DNA from: Comamonas sp. B21-038
GTDB taxonomy: Bacteria; Pseudomonadota; Gammaproteobacteria; Burkholderiales; Burkholderiaceae_C
Assembly: GCF_022387135.1 (NCBI RefSeq)
Contig: NZ_CP092462.1
Location: 3,472,001 to 3,536,000, forward strand
DNA length: 64,000 nucleotides
Direction of reading: 5' to 3'
Part shown: positions 35,122 through 42,500 of the stretch, piece after piece
Position numbering within the stretch: position 1 is the first letter of the stretch
Layout: the number at the start of each line of letters is the position of its first letter
Position numbers and translations under genes: made by a program
Notes under the pieces: model-generated
What the model was told of the DNA's origin: nothing
The model's database searches: none
The model's input: the letters and a program-made list of their open reading frames with translations, nothing else

Positions 35122-35742
35122 ATGCAAGAACGACTCCTTTGCGCAGCAGATACTGCGCTGCGCACCCTGTTTGCAACACCCCGTGCGGCCACCCCTTCGC
35201 CTGCCACGGGCATGGACGAGCCCGATCTCAGTCCTGAGGAGAAGAAGCTCTCCGCTTCCTATATGCGTGTCAACCATGTGGGCGAGGTCTGCGCACAGGC
35301 GCTCTACACCGCCCAGGCCATGGTCACCCGCGACGCGCATCTGCGCGAACACCTGCTGGACGCCGCCCAGGAAGAAATGGACCACCTGGCCTGGACCCAC
35401 CAGCGCCTGCAGGATCTGGGCGAGCGCCCCAGCCTGCTCAACCCGCTGTGGTTTGCAGGCGCTTTCGTGATTGGCACCGTGGCCGCCACGGTCAGCGACC
35501 GCGCCAGCCTGGGTTTTGTCGAAGAGACCGAGAACCAGGTGTCCTTGCACCTGCAATCGCACCTGGAGCTGTTGCCCGCACACGACGCACCTTCGCGCGC
35601 CGTCGTCAGCCAGATGAAAGCCGACGAAGAGCGCCATGCCGCCGCGGCGGTGGACGCCGGCGCCCTGCCCGTGCCCCTGCCCGCCCGGATGCTGATGAAG
35701 ATCGCCTCCAAGGTGATGACGGTGACGGCGCACCATATATAG
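35122..35742 (+). CDS. coq7: 2-polyprenyl-3-methyl-6-methoxy-1,4-benzoquinone monooxygenase (Coq7)
   Basis: Carboxylate-bridged diiron hydroxylase that adds the last ring hydroxyl in ubiquinone synthesis, at the inner membrane face. The 206-residue protein has the N-terminal betaproteobacterial segment, then the paired helices with iron ligands: [36 protein letters not shown] and KADEERHA. The hydrophobic [14 protein letters not shown] stretch is the membrane-facing helix. ATG 35122 gives the family-like start [18 protein letters not shown] though without a visible ribosome site. Divergent from the porin gene; single gene. Confidence 0.95.
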   Translation: MQERLLCAADTALRTLFATPRAATPSPATGMDEPDLSPEEKKLSASYMRVNHVGEVCAQALYTAQAMVTRDAHLREHLLDAAQEEMDHLAWTHQRLQDLGERPSLLNPLWFAGAFVIGTVAATVSDRASLGFVEETENQVSLHLQSHLELLPAHDAPSRAVVSQMKADEERHAAAAVDAGALPVPLPARMLMKIASKVMTVTAHHI

Positions 35743-35752
35743 AGAAGAATGA

Positions 35753-35774
35753 AAGGCCGCCTCTGAGGCGGCCG
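35753..35774 (-). terminator. Hairpin between coq7 and the HEPN gene
   Basis: GGCCGCC / GGCGGCC stem with a five-base loop. On the minus strand it is followed by TTTCATTCTTC, which suits termination of the HEPN gene (stop 35785); it may also serve coq7. Confidence 0.65.
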
Positions 35775-35784
35775 GCAAGCATTC

Positions 35785-36225
35785 TTAAGCCAACCAGTCA
35801 GGCCGCTGCGCCAGCAGCCAGGCATGCACATGGCCCCGCAAGGCCATGGCATTGGTCAGACAGCTGTCTACCGCTGCCTGGGTCACCAAGTCTCCTGAGT
35901 AGTCCGTCAAATTGCGCTGCTTGCGCAAGGCGTCCAGCGGCCAGATCTTCTGACTGGGCCACTGCACAGTAAGCGCGAGCGTCTGGATGGCGGTCTGGTG
36001 GTGGCCGGGTTTGCTGGTCAGTGGGCGGTAGCCATTGGCAATCAGGCCCAGCATGGCCAACTGCATGATAGCCTTATAGGCGGCATCAAACTGGTTTTCT
36101 TCGCTTAAGCCGGTGAGGTGTGCGTCGGCAATGTTGCGGTCGGCCGCAGCGAGCAAAGACCGCACTTGCTGCGCATTGGGCTCGACGGTCTCAAGACTGA
36201 TGCCGACCAAGTTTTGCAAGCTCAT
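35785..36225 (-). CDS. HEPN-like small helical protein, partner of the upstream nucleotidyltransferase
   Basis: 146-residue all-helical protein that I place in the HEPN-like group often paired with MNT nucleotidyltransferases, as in HepT/MntA toxin-antitoxin modules. Support is its size, the core AAYKAIMQLAMLGLIANGYRP and GHHQTAIQ segments, and the neighbour. The usual ribonuclease motif RX4-6H is not present: the equivalent site reads RKQRNLTDYSGD, with Tyr109 where the histidine should be after Arg104. So RNase activity is doubtful. ATG 36225 has a GGGGAG site and lies 35 bases inside the end of the upstream gene, which means translational coupling. Confidence 0.7.
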   Translation of the reverse strand: MSLQNLVGISLETVEPNAQQVRSLLAAADRNIADAHLTGLSEENQFDAAYKAIMQLAMLGLIANGYRPLTSKPGHHQTAIQTLALTVQWPSQKIWPLDALRKQRNLTDYSGDLVTQAAVDSCLTNAMALRGHVHAWLLAQRPDWLA

Positions 36226-36790
36226 CGTCGCTCCCCATCACAAAGATCTTGGGTTTGGACAGCACATCGCGCATGAACCCCTCCTGGGAGCGCGCTGCGA
36301 ACTCTTGCTGGTCCAGCACGTGCGGATTGATCTCTCTGCCCAACTCGGCTTGAAGCGGCCACAGCAACTGCACCGCCTCGTCAAATCCTAGTTGACCGAC
36401 CAGCATCAGGTCAATGTCGCTGCCCGCAGTCTCTTTTCCGCGCGCCACAGAACCATAGATAAAGGCCACATCGATCTTGTCTGCAACAGGCGCCAGGGCG
36501 GTTGCCAACACATCGGCCACGCCTGATGTCTTGCGCAAGATACTGGCCAGCTCTGTAAAAACAGGGCAGCCCTTGTCTGCGCGGTACAGCTGTTGGTTGC
36601 CCCGTTTTTCTCGTTGCAACAAGCCCACCGACGTGAGCTTGCCAAGTTCTCGGGTGATGGTGCCTGCTGGAAGCCCCGTGCGTCTGGCAATTTCTCGCCC
36701 GTGCAGCTGCGTATCAGGGTGCAGCAGCAACAGCCCCAGGACACGTCGCCGGTACTCCGGCAGCAGCAAGGCAATCAGAGATTGATTCAT
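36191..36790 (-). CDS. Winged-helix/MNT nucleotidyltransferase fusion (probable antitoxin-regulator)
   Basis: 199-residue two-domain protein. Residues about 8-75 form a winged helix (HGREIARRTGLPAGTITREL, then a KLTSVGLLQREKRGNQQLYR wing); residues about 105-180 form a minimal nucleotidyltransferase with GSVARGKETAGSDID, an exact GSX10DXD motif (Gly113-Ser114, Asp125, Asp127) as in MntA antitoxins that AMPylate HEPN partners. The first possible start (TTG, 36802) lies in a palindrome; ATG 36790 is preferred. The fused DNA-binding domain and the palindrome over the promoter point to autoregulation. Overlaps the HEPN gene by 35 bases. Confidence 0.8.
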   Translation of the reverse strand: MNQSLIALLLPEYRRRVLGLLLLHPDTQLHGREIARRTGLPAGTITRELGKLTSVGLLQREKRGNQQLYRADKGCPVFTELASILRKTSGVADVLATALAPVADKIDVAFIYGSVARGKETAGSDIDLMLVGQLGFDEAVQLLWPLQAELGREINPHVLDQQEFAARSQEGFMRDVLSKPKIFVMGSDDELAKLGRHQS

Positions 36791-36794
36791 ATAA

Positions 36795-36830
36795 GGCGTC
36801 AATTGTCGCCTTTTTTACATCGAACTACAA
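36795..36830 (-). promoter_or_regulatory. Promoter and overlapping palindromic operator of the MNT/HEPN pair
   Basis: GGCGTCAATTGTCGCC (36795-36810) is a 16-base palindrome with a single mismatched pair. On the minus strand TTGTAG (36825-36830) and GACAAT (36802-36807) are 17 bases apart, so the -10 box lies within the palindrome. The message would have almost no leader before ATG 36790. Confidence 0.55.
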
Positions 36831-36889
36831 GGCCAGTTGACATCCTGCACATCTGCCCCAGGGGCATTGCGGAATGTCAACACCCCTGC

Positions 36890-37339
36890 TTAGCCTTCCA
36901 CCAGGTCAAACCCCGTGGTGATCTCGGCCGTCTTGCCCAGCATGATGCTGGCCGAGCAGTATTTCTCGTGGCTCATCGCGATCGCGCGTTCCACGGCCGC
37001 TGGCGGAATGCCCTTGCCGGTGACAGTGAACTGCATATGGATCTTGGTGAACACCTTGGGCTCGGTGTCGGCGCGCTCGGCCTTCAGGGCCACGGTGCAG
37101 TTTTTCACATCGTGGCGGCCGCGCTTGAGGATCAGCACCACATCATAGGCCGTGCAGCCGCCGGTGCCGGCCAGCAGCAGCTCCATCGGGCGGGCTGCGA
37201 AGTTCTGGCCGCCGTTGGCCGGGTTGGCCGCGTCGGGCGCGCCATCCATGGCCACCACATGGCCGCTGCCGGTTTCTGCCACAAAGCCCATTCCCGAGCG
37301 GGCGCCGCTCGCACCCGTCCACGTCACCGTGCATTCCAT
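36890..37339 (-). CDS. OsmC/YhfA-like peroxiredoxin-family protein
   Basis: 149-residue OsmC-family protein, probably reducing organic hydroperoxides or related thiol chemistry in the cytoplasm. The two conserved cysteines are Cys62 (AGTGGCTAYDVV) and Cys128 (EKYCSASIML), spaced as in OsmC. RPMELLLAGTGGC and the conserved Arg/Glu positions fit the YhfA branch rather than Ohr. ATG 37339 is preceded by GGAGAG; an upstream in-frame start lacks such a site. Monocistronic, divergent from the candidate sRNA region. Confidence 0.9.
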   Translation of the reverse strand: MECTVTWTGASGARSGMGFVAETGSGHVVAMDGAPDAANPANGGQNFAARPMELLLAGTGGCTAYDVVLILKRGRHDVKNCTVALKAERADTEPKVFTKIHMQFTVTGKGIPPAAVERAIAMSHEKYCSASIMLGKTAEITTGFDLVEG

Positions 37340-37488
37340 TGCATCTCTCCAAAAATCAGACGCCACAAGTGTGGCAGATCTGCCCTCACCCCTGCTATTT
37401 GTTGCTGTCTATCAACAGCATTGGAGAAAAAAATGGTTGCGGGCATTATTTTGCTGCATCGCAGCAGAAACATCGCTATACTTGGACC

Positions 37489-37606
37489 CATCTGCTGCTC
37501 CACAGCCAGGCGATGCCAAAACTGTTGGATGTAGCTTGCAAGTTGTCTCCTCCACCTCTCAAATGGTGGTTTCAAGCCCCTGATTCACATCAGGGGCTTT
37601 TTTTTC
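37489..37606 (+). ncRNA. Candidate small RNA with its own terminator
   Basis: A strong rho-independent terminator on the plus strand has no gene in front of it. A TATACT -10-like box at 37477-37482 would start a transcript near 37489, about 118 nt long. It would fold a CCACC / GGTGG hairpin at about 37549-37566 next to a CTCCTCC stretch, then the terminator. No -35 box with ideal spacing is seen (TTGCTG is 20 bases away). I do not recognise the RNA family. An attenuated leader of ilvA is the alternative, but a separate TATAGT box at 37661 lies after the terminator. Confidence 0.45.
37574..37606 (+). terminator. Orphan rho-independent terminator
   Basis: AAGCCCCTGA / TCAGGGGCTT, ten perfect pairs with a four- to six-base loop, followed by T8. 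It lies between the OsmC gene (opposite strand) and ilvA, downstream of no annotated plus-strand gene. Confidence 0.9.
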
Positions 37607-37808
37607 TGCCCGTCGCTGGCGCAAATCCACTGCCGGTCCGCTCCAGTGAACGCCAGCGGTTATAGTGCATCGGTCTTTCGATCACCTGATGCCCGCCACC
37701 CCCGCCCATGCCGCCACCCGCGCATGTCTTGCGGGCTGGCGCATCAACCAGGCGCGCCATCCGCATGCGCTACCTTCTCGTTGCCTCATTTCTCTAGCGT
37801 GCATCCCT

Positions 37809-39377
37809 ATGCCCACCAAGACTGCTGCCGCGCTGACGCCGGCCGATTACCTGAAGAAAATTCTCACTGCGCGTGTCTATGACGTGGCCATTGAATCCAG
37901 CCTGGACTCGGCCAAGAACCTCAGCCGCCGCCTGCACAACAAGGTGCTGCTCAAACGCGAAGACCAGCAGCCGGTATTCAGCTTCAAGCTGCGGGGGGCC
38001 TATAACAAGATGGCCCATCTGACGGCCGAACAGCTCAAGGCGGGTGTCATTTGCGCCTCGGCAGGCAACCATGCCCAGGGTGTGGCGCTGTCAGCCAGCC
38101 GCATGGGCACCCGTGCCGTCATTGTGATGCCGACCACCACGCCGCAGGTCAAGGTCGATGCCGTCAAGGGCCTGGGGGGTGAGGTGGTGCTGATGGGCGA
38201 GAGCTTCAGCGATGCCTACGAGCACTCGTTGACGCTGCAAAAGGAACAAGGCCTGACTTTTGTCCACCCTTTCGATGACCCCGACGTGATCGCCGGCCAG
38301 GGCACGATCGCGATGGAGATCATGCGCCAGGTGCAGAAAATCGGCTCCTCGCCGCTCAATGCGGTCTTTGTCGCGATTGGCGGTGGTGGCCTGATCGCCG
38401 GGGTGGCCAACTACATCAAGGCCGTACGGCCCGAGATCAAGGTCATCGGCGTGCAGATGAACGATTCGGACGCGATGATCCAGTCGGCCCGCGAAGGCAA
38501 GCGCGTGGCACTGAACGATGTGGGCCTGTTTGCCGATGGCACCGCCGTCAAGCTGGTGGGCGAGGAAACCTTCCGCGTTGCCCATGGCCTGGTCGATGAA
38601 TACATCACGGTCGACACCGATGCCGTCTGCGCTGCGATCAAGGACATCTTTGTCGACACCCGCTCCATCGTCGAGCCCTCCGGCGCGCTGGCCGTGGCCG
38701 GCATCAAGCAGTATGTGGCCAGGAACAAGACCAAGGGCGAGACCTATGCCGCGATCCTGAGCGGCGCCAACATGAACTTCGACCGCCTGCGCTTCGTCGC
38801 CGAGCGCGCCGATGTGGGCGAGGAAAAGGAAGCGCTGTTTGCCGTCACCATTCCGGAGGAGCGCGGCAGCTTCAAGCGTTTCTGCGAAGTCATTGGCAAC
38901 CTGCCCGGTGGCGCACGCAGCGTGACCGAATTCAACTACCGCATCAGCGATGACCGGCGCGCCCATGTCTTTGTTGGCATTTCAACCAACAGCAAGGGCG
39001 AGTCGGAAAAGATCTGCCGCAACTTCCAGAAAAACGGCTTTGAAGCGCTGGACCTGACCTTTGACGAGCTGGCCAAGGAGCATGTGCGCCACATGGTCGG
39101 CGGGCGCTCGCAGCTCGCGCAGGACGAGCGCCTGCTGCGCTTCATCTTCCCCGAGCGGCCCGGCGCACTGTTCAAGTTCCTGAGCCTGATGGCCCCGAAC
39201 TGGAACATCTCGCTGTTCCACTACCGCAACCAGGGCGCAGACTATGGGCGCATCCTTGTCGGCATGCAGGTGCCCAAGGAAGATTCGCACAGCTTTGAGC
39301 AGTTCCTGAACAACCTGGGCTACCCCTGGATCGAAGAGACCCAGAACCCGGCCTACCGCTTGTTCCTGCAGGCTTAA
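37809..39377 (+). CDS. ilvA: Threonine ammonia-lyase, biosynthetic (threonine dehydratase)
   Basis: PLP enzyme that deaminates threonine to 2-oxobutanoate, first step of isoleucine synthesis. The 522-residue protein has the catalytic fold-type II domain with the PLP lysine Lys60 in SFKLRGAYN, the SAGNHAQGVA loop and the GGGGLIAG phosphate site, then two C-terminal ACT-like domains from about 335 (EALFAVTIPEERGSFKRF and RLLRFIFPERPGALFKF), the long biosynthetic form under isoleucine feedback. ATG 37809 is chosen because it begins the conserved TPADYLKKILTARVYDVA region; an upstream in-frame start would add unrelated sequence. Followed 23 bases later by cobS. Confidence 0.95.
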   Translation: MPTKTAAALTPADYLKKILTARVYDVAIESSLDSAKNLSRRLHNKVLLKREDQQPVFSFKLRGAYNKMAHLTAEQLKAGVICASAGNHAQGVALSASRMGTRAVIVMPTTTPQVKVDAVKGLGGEVVLMGESFSDAYEHSLTLQKEQGLTFVHPFDDPDVIAGQGTIAMEIMRQVQKIGSSPLNAVFVAIGGGGLIAGVANYIKAVRPEIKVIGVQMNDSDAMIQSAREGKRVALNDVGLFADGTAVKLVGEETFRVAHGLVDEYITVDTDAVCAAIKDIFVDTRSIVEPSGALAVAGIKQYVARNKTKGETYAAILSGANMNFDRLRFVAERADVGEEKEALFAVTIPEERGSFKRFCEVIGNLPGGARSVTEFNYRISDDRRAHVFVGISTNSKGESEKICRNFQKNGFEALDLTFDELAKEHVRHMVGGRSQLAQDERLLRFIFPERPGALFKFLSLMAPNWNISLFHYRNQGADYGRILVGMQVPKEDSHSFEQFLNNLGYPWIEETQNPAYRLFLQA

Positions 39378-39400
39378 AGCCGAACAAGCCCAGTCGCAGC

Positions 39401-40237
39401 ATGCAAGCCTTGCGCCATTTTCTGTTGGCGGTGCAGTTTTTCACCCGCATTCCGATCACCGGCAAGCTGGGCGACTGGGTGGGCTACAGCCCCGAGATGC
39501 TGCGCGCCAGCGCCGGCCATTTCCCCGGCGTGGGCTGGATCGTAGGCCTGGTGGCCGCCGGTGTGCTGGCCGCCAGCACCCTGCTGCTGCCGTCTGGCAA
39601 CGGCTACAGCCCACTGGCCGCTGCGGTGCTCAGCACCTTGGCCACCGTGCTGCTCACCGGCTGTTTCCATGAAGATGGCCTCAGCGATGTGGTCGATGGC
39701 CTCGGCGGCAGCCACCAGCGTGAGCGCGCGCTGGAAATCATGAAGGACTCGCGCATTGGTGCGTATGGCGCAATGGCCATGGTGCTGGCCGTGCTCAGCA
39801 AGACAGCCCTCATCGCGCTGCTCGCCAGCCACAGCCTGTCCTTGGCCATGGCGAGCTTGGTGGCCGCCCATGTCATCGCTCGCCTCTGGCCCATGTTCGT
39901 CGTGCGCAGCCTGCCCCATGTGGGCGACAGCGCCTCGTCCAAAAGCAAGCCGCTGGCGGCCTTTATCAGCCGCAAAGGCCTGGCTTGCTGTCTGGCCTGG
40001 TCCTTGCCCGCCGCCTTGCTGCTGGGCCTGGCCCAAGGCTGGGAGGTCCTGCTGCTGGCGCTGGTGCTCAGCGCCGCCGCTGCGCTGTGGATGCGCCAGT
40101 GGCTGCAGCGCCGCCTGCAAGGCTTTACTGGCGATGGTCTGGGCGCTGCCGAACAGGTCAGCGAAATCGCGTTCTACCTGGGTGCAGCACTGTCGCTGGG
40201 CCCTGCTGGCAGTTGGCTGGCCAAGGCGCTGGCATGA
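39401..40237 (+). CDS. cobS: Adenosylcobinamide-GDP ribazoletransferase (cobalamin synthase)
   Basis: Integral membrane enzyme joining adenosylcobinamide-GDP and alpha-ribazole in the last part of cobalamin assembly. The 278-residue protein opens with the family-typical HFLLAVQFFTRIPI, has the metal-binding GCFHEDGLSDVVDGLGG motif (about 85-102) and KDSRIGAYGAMAMVLAVLSK, and multiple membrane helices. It overlaps the cobC start by ATGA and lies 23 bases after ilvA. No other cobalamin genes and no cobalamin riboswitch are seen here, so it may be part of a salvage set scattered elsewhere. Confidence 0.93.
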   Translation: MQALRHFLLAVQFFTRIPITGKLGDWVGYSPEMLRASAGHFPGVGWIVGLVAAGVLAASTLLLPSGNGYSPLAAAVLSTLATVLLTGCFHEDGLSDVVDGLGGSHQRERALEIMKDSRIGAYGAMAMVLAVLSKTALIALLASHSLSLAMASLVAAHVIARLWPMFVVRSLPHVGDSASSKSKPLAAFISRKGLACCLAWSLPAALLLGLAQGWEVLLLALVLSAAAALWMRQWLQRRLQGFTGDGLGAAEQVSEIAFYLGAALSLGPAGSWLAKALA

Positions 40238-40818
40238 GCGCGCTGTGGCTGCAGCGCCATGCCCAGCCGCTGGTGGCGCCGGGCGTCTGCTACGGCCGCA
40301 CGGACATGGCTGCCGACGACAAGGCTACCGCCGCCGCCGCACAAGCGCTGCAAAGCGCCTGGACGGCCGAGGCGCTGCCGGCCGGCACCGTCTGGCACTC
40401 CCCGCTGCAGCGCTGCACGCAGCTGGCCGCCGCCTTGCAGACGCAGGCACCGGCATTCCAGCTGCGCGCCTGCAACGATCTGGCAGAAATGGACTTTGGC
40501 GCCTGGGAAGGCCAGCGCTGGGATGGCATTGCGCGCGAGGAGATGCAGGCCTGGACGGCCGACTTCATGGCCTATGCGCCAGGCGGCGGCGAATCGCTGG
40601 CCACGATGATGGCGCGCATCACGCGTGCGCTGGATGCCGCGCGCCAGCAGGCGCGGGAAACGGGCCAGCCCGTTCTCTGGATCAGCCACGCTGGTGTCGC
40701 GCAATGCGCGCATTGGCTGCTGACCAGGGGCCAAAGGCTGCCGCTGGCCAAGGACTGGCCCTCGGTCAAACTCGCTTATGGGGAATGGCTCCGATTGCCG
40801 CTGTTCGGCGATCTGTAA
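40234..40818 (+). CDS. cobC: Histidine phosphatase, probable alpha-ribazole phosphatase
   Basis: Removes phosphate from alpha-ribazole 5'-phosphate (or the final cobalamin phosphate) beside CobS. The 194-residue protein is in the histidine phosphatase superfamily: catalytic His in LQRHAQP at residue 9, CYGRTDM, SPLQRCTQLA with the second arginine, the NDLAEMDFGAWEGQRWDGI segment and ISHAGVAQC with the second histidine. ATG at 40234 overlaps the cobS stop, a strong hint of functional pairing. Assignment to this substrate depends on that context. Confidence 0.9.
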   Translation: MSALWLQRHAQPLVAPGVCYGRTDMAADDKATAAAAQALQSAWTAEALPAGTVWHSPLQRCTQLAAALQTQAPAFQLRACNDLAEMDFGAWEGQRWDGIAREEMQAWTADFMAYAPGGGESLATMMARITRALDAARQQARETGQPVLWISHAGVAQCAHWLLTRGQRLPLAKDWPSVKLAYGEWLRLPLFGDL

Positions 40819-40862
40819 GAACCCTCAGCCGCCCAACAAACTTTTACGTAAAGCGCCCGCGA

Positions 40863-41405
40863 TCAGTCGCGCAGCGAACCCGTGCTGCGGTCCACATTCG
40901 CCGCGGTGGCCGGCACAGGCGCTGGCACAGAAGCAGCCGCTTGCGGGGCCGCAGCCACGGTATTGGGTGCGGTAGCCGGGACCGGCGCAGCCACGGCATC
41001 CACCGGGCGCAACGCAGGCAGGTTGATGGTGACAGCGGCCGGGCCATCGACACCAGCGCCCAGGCTCACGGCGCGCGGGGCATCGCTGCGCAGCGCCTGC
41101 AGCACTAGGCCATCGGCAACGGTCGCGCCCACGCGGAACACCTTGGCTGGCTGGTCATCCACGGCGATGACGGCAGCGCCCCCACCACTGTCCTTGCCCA
41201 CCATCACACCCAGCAGGCGCCAACGGGTGGGGGCAGCGGGCGCCGCAACGGGAGCGCCATCCTGCACACCCAAGAGGCGCGCCATTGCGGCGCCATCGAC
41301 CTGCACCGGGGCAGGCCCACCGGCCTGGGGGGCCGACAGCACCTGGCGCGGCGCCGACAGCTTGAGCCCCCAGAACACCGCCAATGCCGCAGCGCCAGCC
41401 CACAA
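40863..41405 (-). CDS. gspC: Type II secretion GspC-like inner-membrane protein
   Basis: Links the inner-membrane platform to the GspD secretin. About 180 residues: a membrane segment at the start (AGAAALAVFWGLKLS), then the periplasmic HR domain (about 35-125, RLLGVQDGAPV to FRVGATVADGLVLQAL) and an Ala/Pro/Val-rich tail (VPATAPNTVAAAPQAAAS) in place of a PDZ domain. The start is unclear: TTG at 41405 is the only standard start in an open frame that continues about 15 codons further upstream. It is transcribed away from gspG-gspE, an arrangement common in Comamonadaceae. It could also be called GspN/GspC hybrid; GspC is better by HR domain. Confidence 0.75.
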   Translation of the reverse strand: MWAGAAALAVFWGLKLSAPRQVLSAPQAGGPAPVQVDGAAMARLLGVQDGAPVAAPAAPTRWRLLGVMVGKDSGGGAAVIAVDDQPAKVFRVGATVADGLVLQALRSDAPRAVSLGAGVDGPAAVTINLPALRPVDAVAAPVPATAPNTVAAAPQAAASVPAPVPATAANVDRSTGSLRD

Positions 41406-41516
41406 AGGCCGGCCGCCAACCGAGGAGACCAGGGGTTGCGTGATAGTGTCACCATTCGCAGATTATGATGCACCCAGATGTCAGTTTCACCACTTTGCCC
41501 CCTGAGACCTGAGAGC

Positions 41517-41975
41517 ATGATGTTTTCCTTACGCCCGCAGTCTGCTGCACGCCGCATCCAAGCCAACCTCCAGCGCGGCTTTACCCTGATCGAGCTGATG
41601 GTGGTGCTGGTCATCATCGGCGTGCTGGCCGCGCTGATCGTGCCTAATGTGATTGGCGCTGCCGACGAGGCACGCGTGACCGCCGCGCGCACCGATATCA
41701 CCAACATCAGCGGCGCGCTCAAGCGCTACCGGCTGGACAACCAGCGCTACCCCACCGCCGAGCAAGGCCTGGCTGCGCTGATCAACCGCCCCACCTCCGG
41801 CCCCGCGCCGATGAACTGGAAGCCCTATCTGGAAAAGCTGCCCAATGACCCCTGGGGCCACCCCTACCAGTACCTGAACCCTGGCGTCAAAGGCGAGGTC
41901 GATGTGATGAGCTTTGGCGCCGATGGCCAGGCCGGCGGTGAAGGCAACAATGCCGACATCGGCAGCTGGCAATAA
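41517..41975 (+). CDS. gspG: Type II secretion major pseudopilin GspG
   Basis: Builds the T2SS pseudopilus. The 152-residue product has the prepilin peptidase site RG/FTLIELMVVLVIIGVLAALIVP after a 20-residue leader, the long N-terminal helix, and the calcium-binding C-terminal region (NDPWGHPYQY, EVDVMSFGADGQAGGEGNNADIGSW) that identifies GspG. Two tandem ATGs begin the frame at 41517; an in-frame ATG at 41478 is less likely. First plus-strand gene of the gspG-E operon. Confidence 0.96.
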   Translation: MMFSLRPQSAARRIQANLQRGFTLIELMVVLVIIGVLAALIVPNVIGAADEARVTAARTDITNISGALKRYRLDNQRYPTAEQGLAALINRPTSGPAPMNWKPYLEKLPNDPWGHPYQYLNPGVKGEVDVMSFGADGQAGGEGNNADIGSWQ

Positions 41976-42029
41976 GCCTGCCTGATCCCTGCTTTCTGCC
42001 TTTTCCCGCTGCCCCGCTCTCCGGCCTCC

Positions 42030-42478
42030 ATGCCCCGCCCCCTTCCACACCTCCTCCAGCCGCGCCGCCAGCGCGGCTTTACCTTGATGGAGCTGCTGGT
42101 CGTCATCACGTTGATGGCGCTGGCCAGCGCCGGCGTGGTGTTTGCGATGGGCGACAACAGCCAGGACCAGCTTCAGCGCGAAGGCCAGCGCCTGGCCGCG
42201 CAGCTGGAGGCCGCCCGGGCCCAGTCCCGCGCCAGCGGCCAGCCAGTGCGCTGGCGGGCCGACAGCCAGGGCTTTGTGATCGAAGGCCTGCAAGGCGGCA
42301 CCCGCCAGGGCGCCTGGCTGCACCCGCCGGTGGCAGTGCGCAGCAGTGGCGATATCATCCTGGGGCCCGAGGCACTGATCGGCCCCAGACGGTGGTGCTG
42401 GCCTACCCCAACCGCAGCGCGGGCAGCATTGCCGTGGCCACCGATGGTGTGCGCCCCTTTGCGCTGCAGGCCCCCTGA
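42030..42478 (+). pseudogene. gspH: Type II secretion minor pseudopilin GspH, frameshifted
   Basis: Pseudopilin with RG/FTLMELLVVITLMALA peptidase site and the Q/R-rich helix typical of GspH. The reading frame breaks at the C run 42383-42386. In the annotated frame translation leaves the family at ALIGPRRW and runs on into gspI; shifting by one base restores QTVVLAYPNRSAG and a normal end at TGA 42476-42478. So a single C seems to be missing. Either the strain carries a broken C-terminus, or this is a sequencing error in a homopolymer, or slippage occurs there. If real, the product would be a GspH-GspI fusion of 279 residues. Confidence 0.8.
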
Positions 42479-42500
42479 ACCCTTTCCCGACAAGCACCGC

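Noticed and set aside
39378-39400. Cobalamin riboswitch before cobS
   Set aside because: The gap is only 23 bases; a riboswitch needs about 200.
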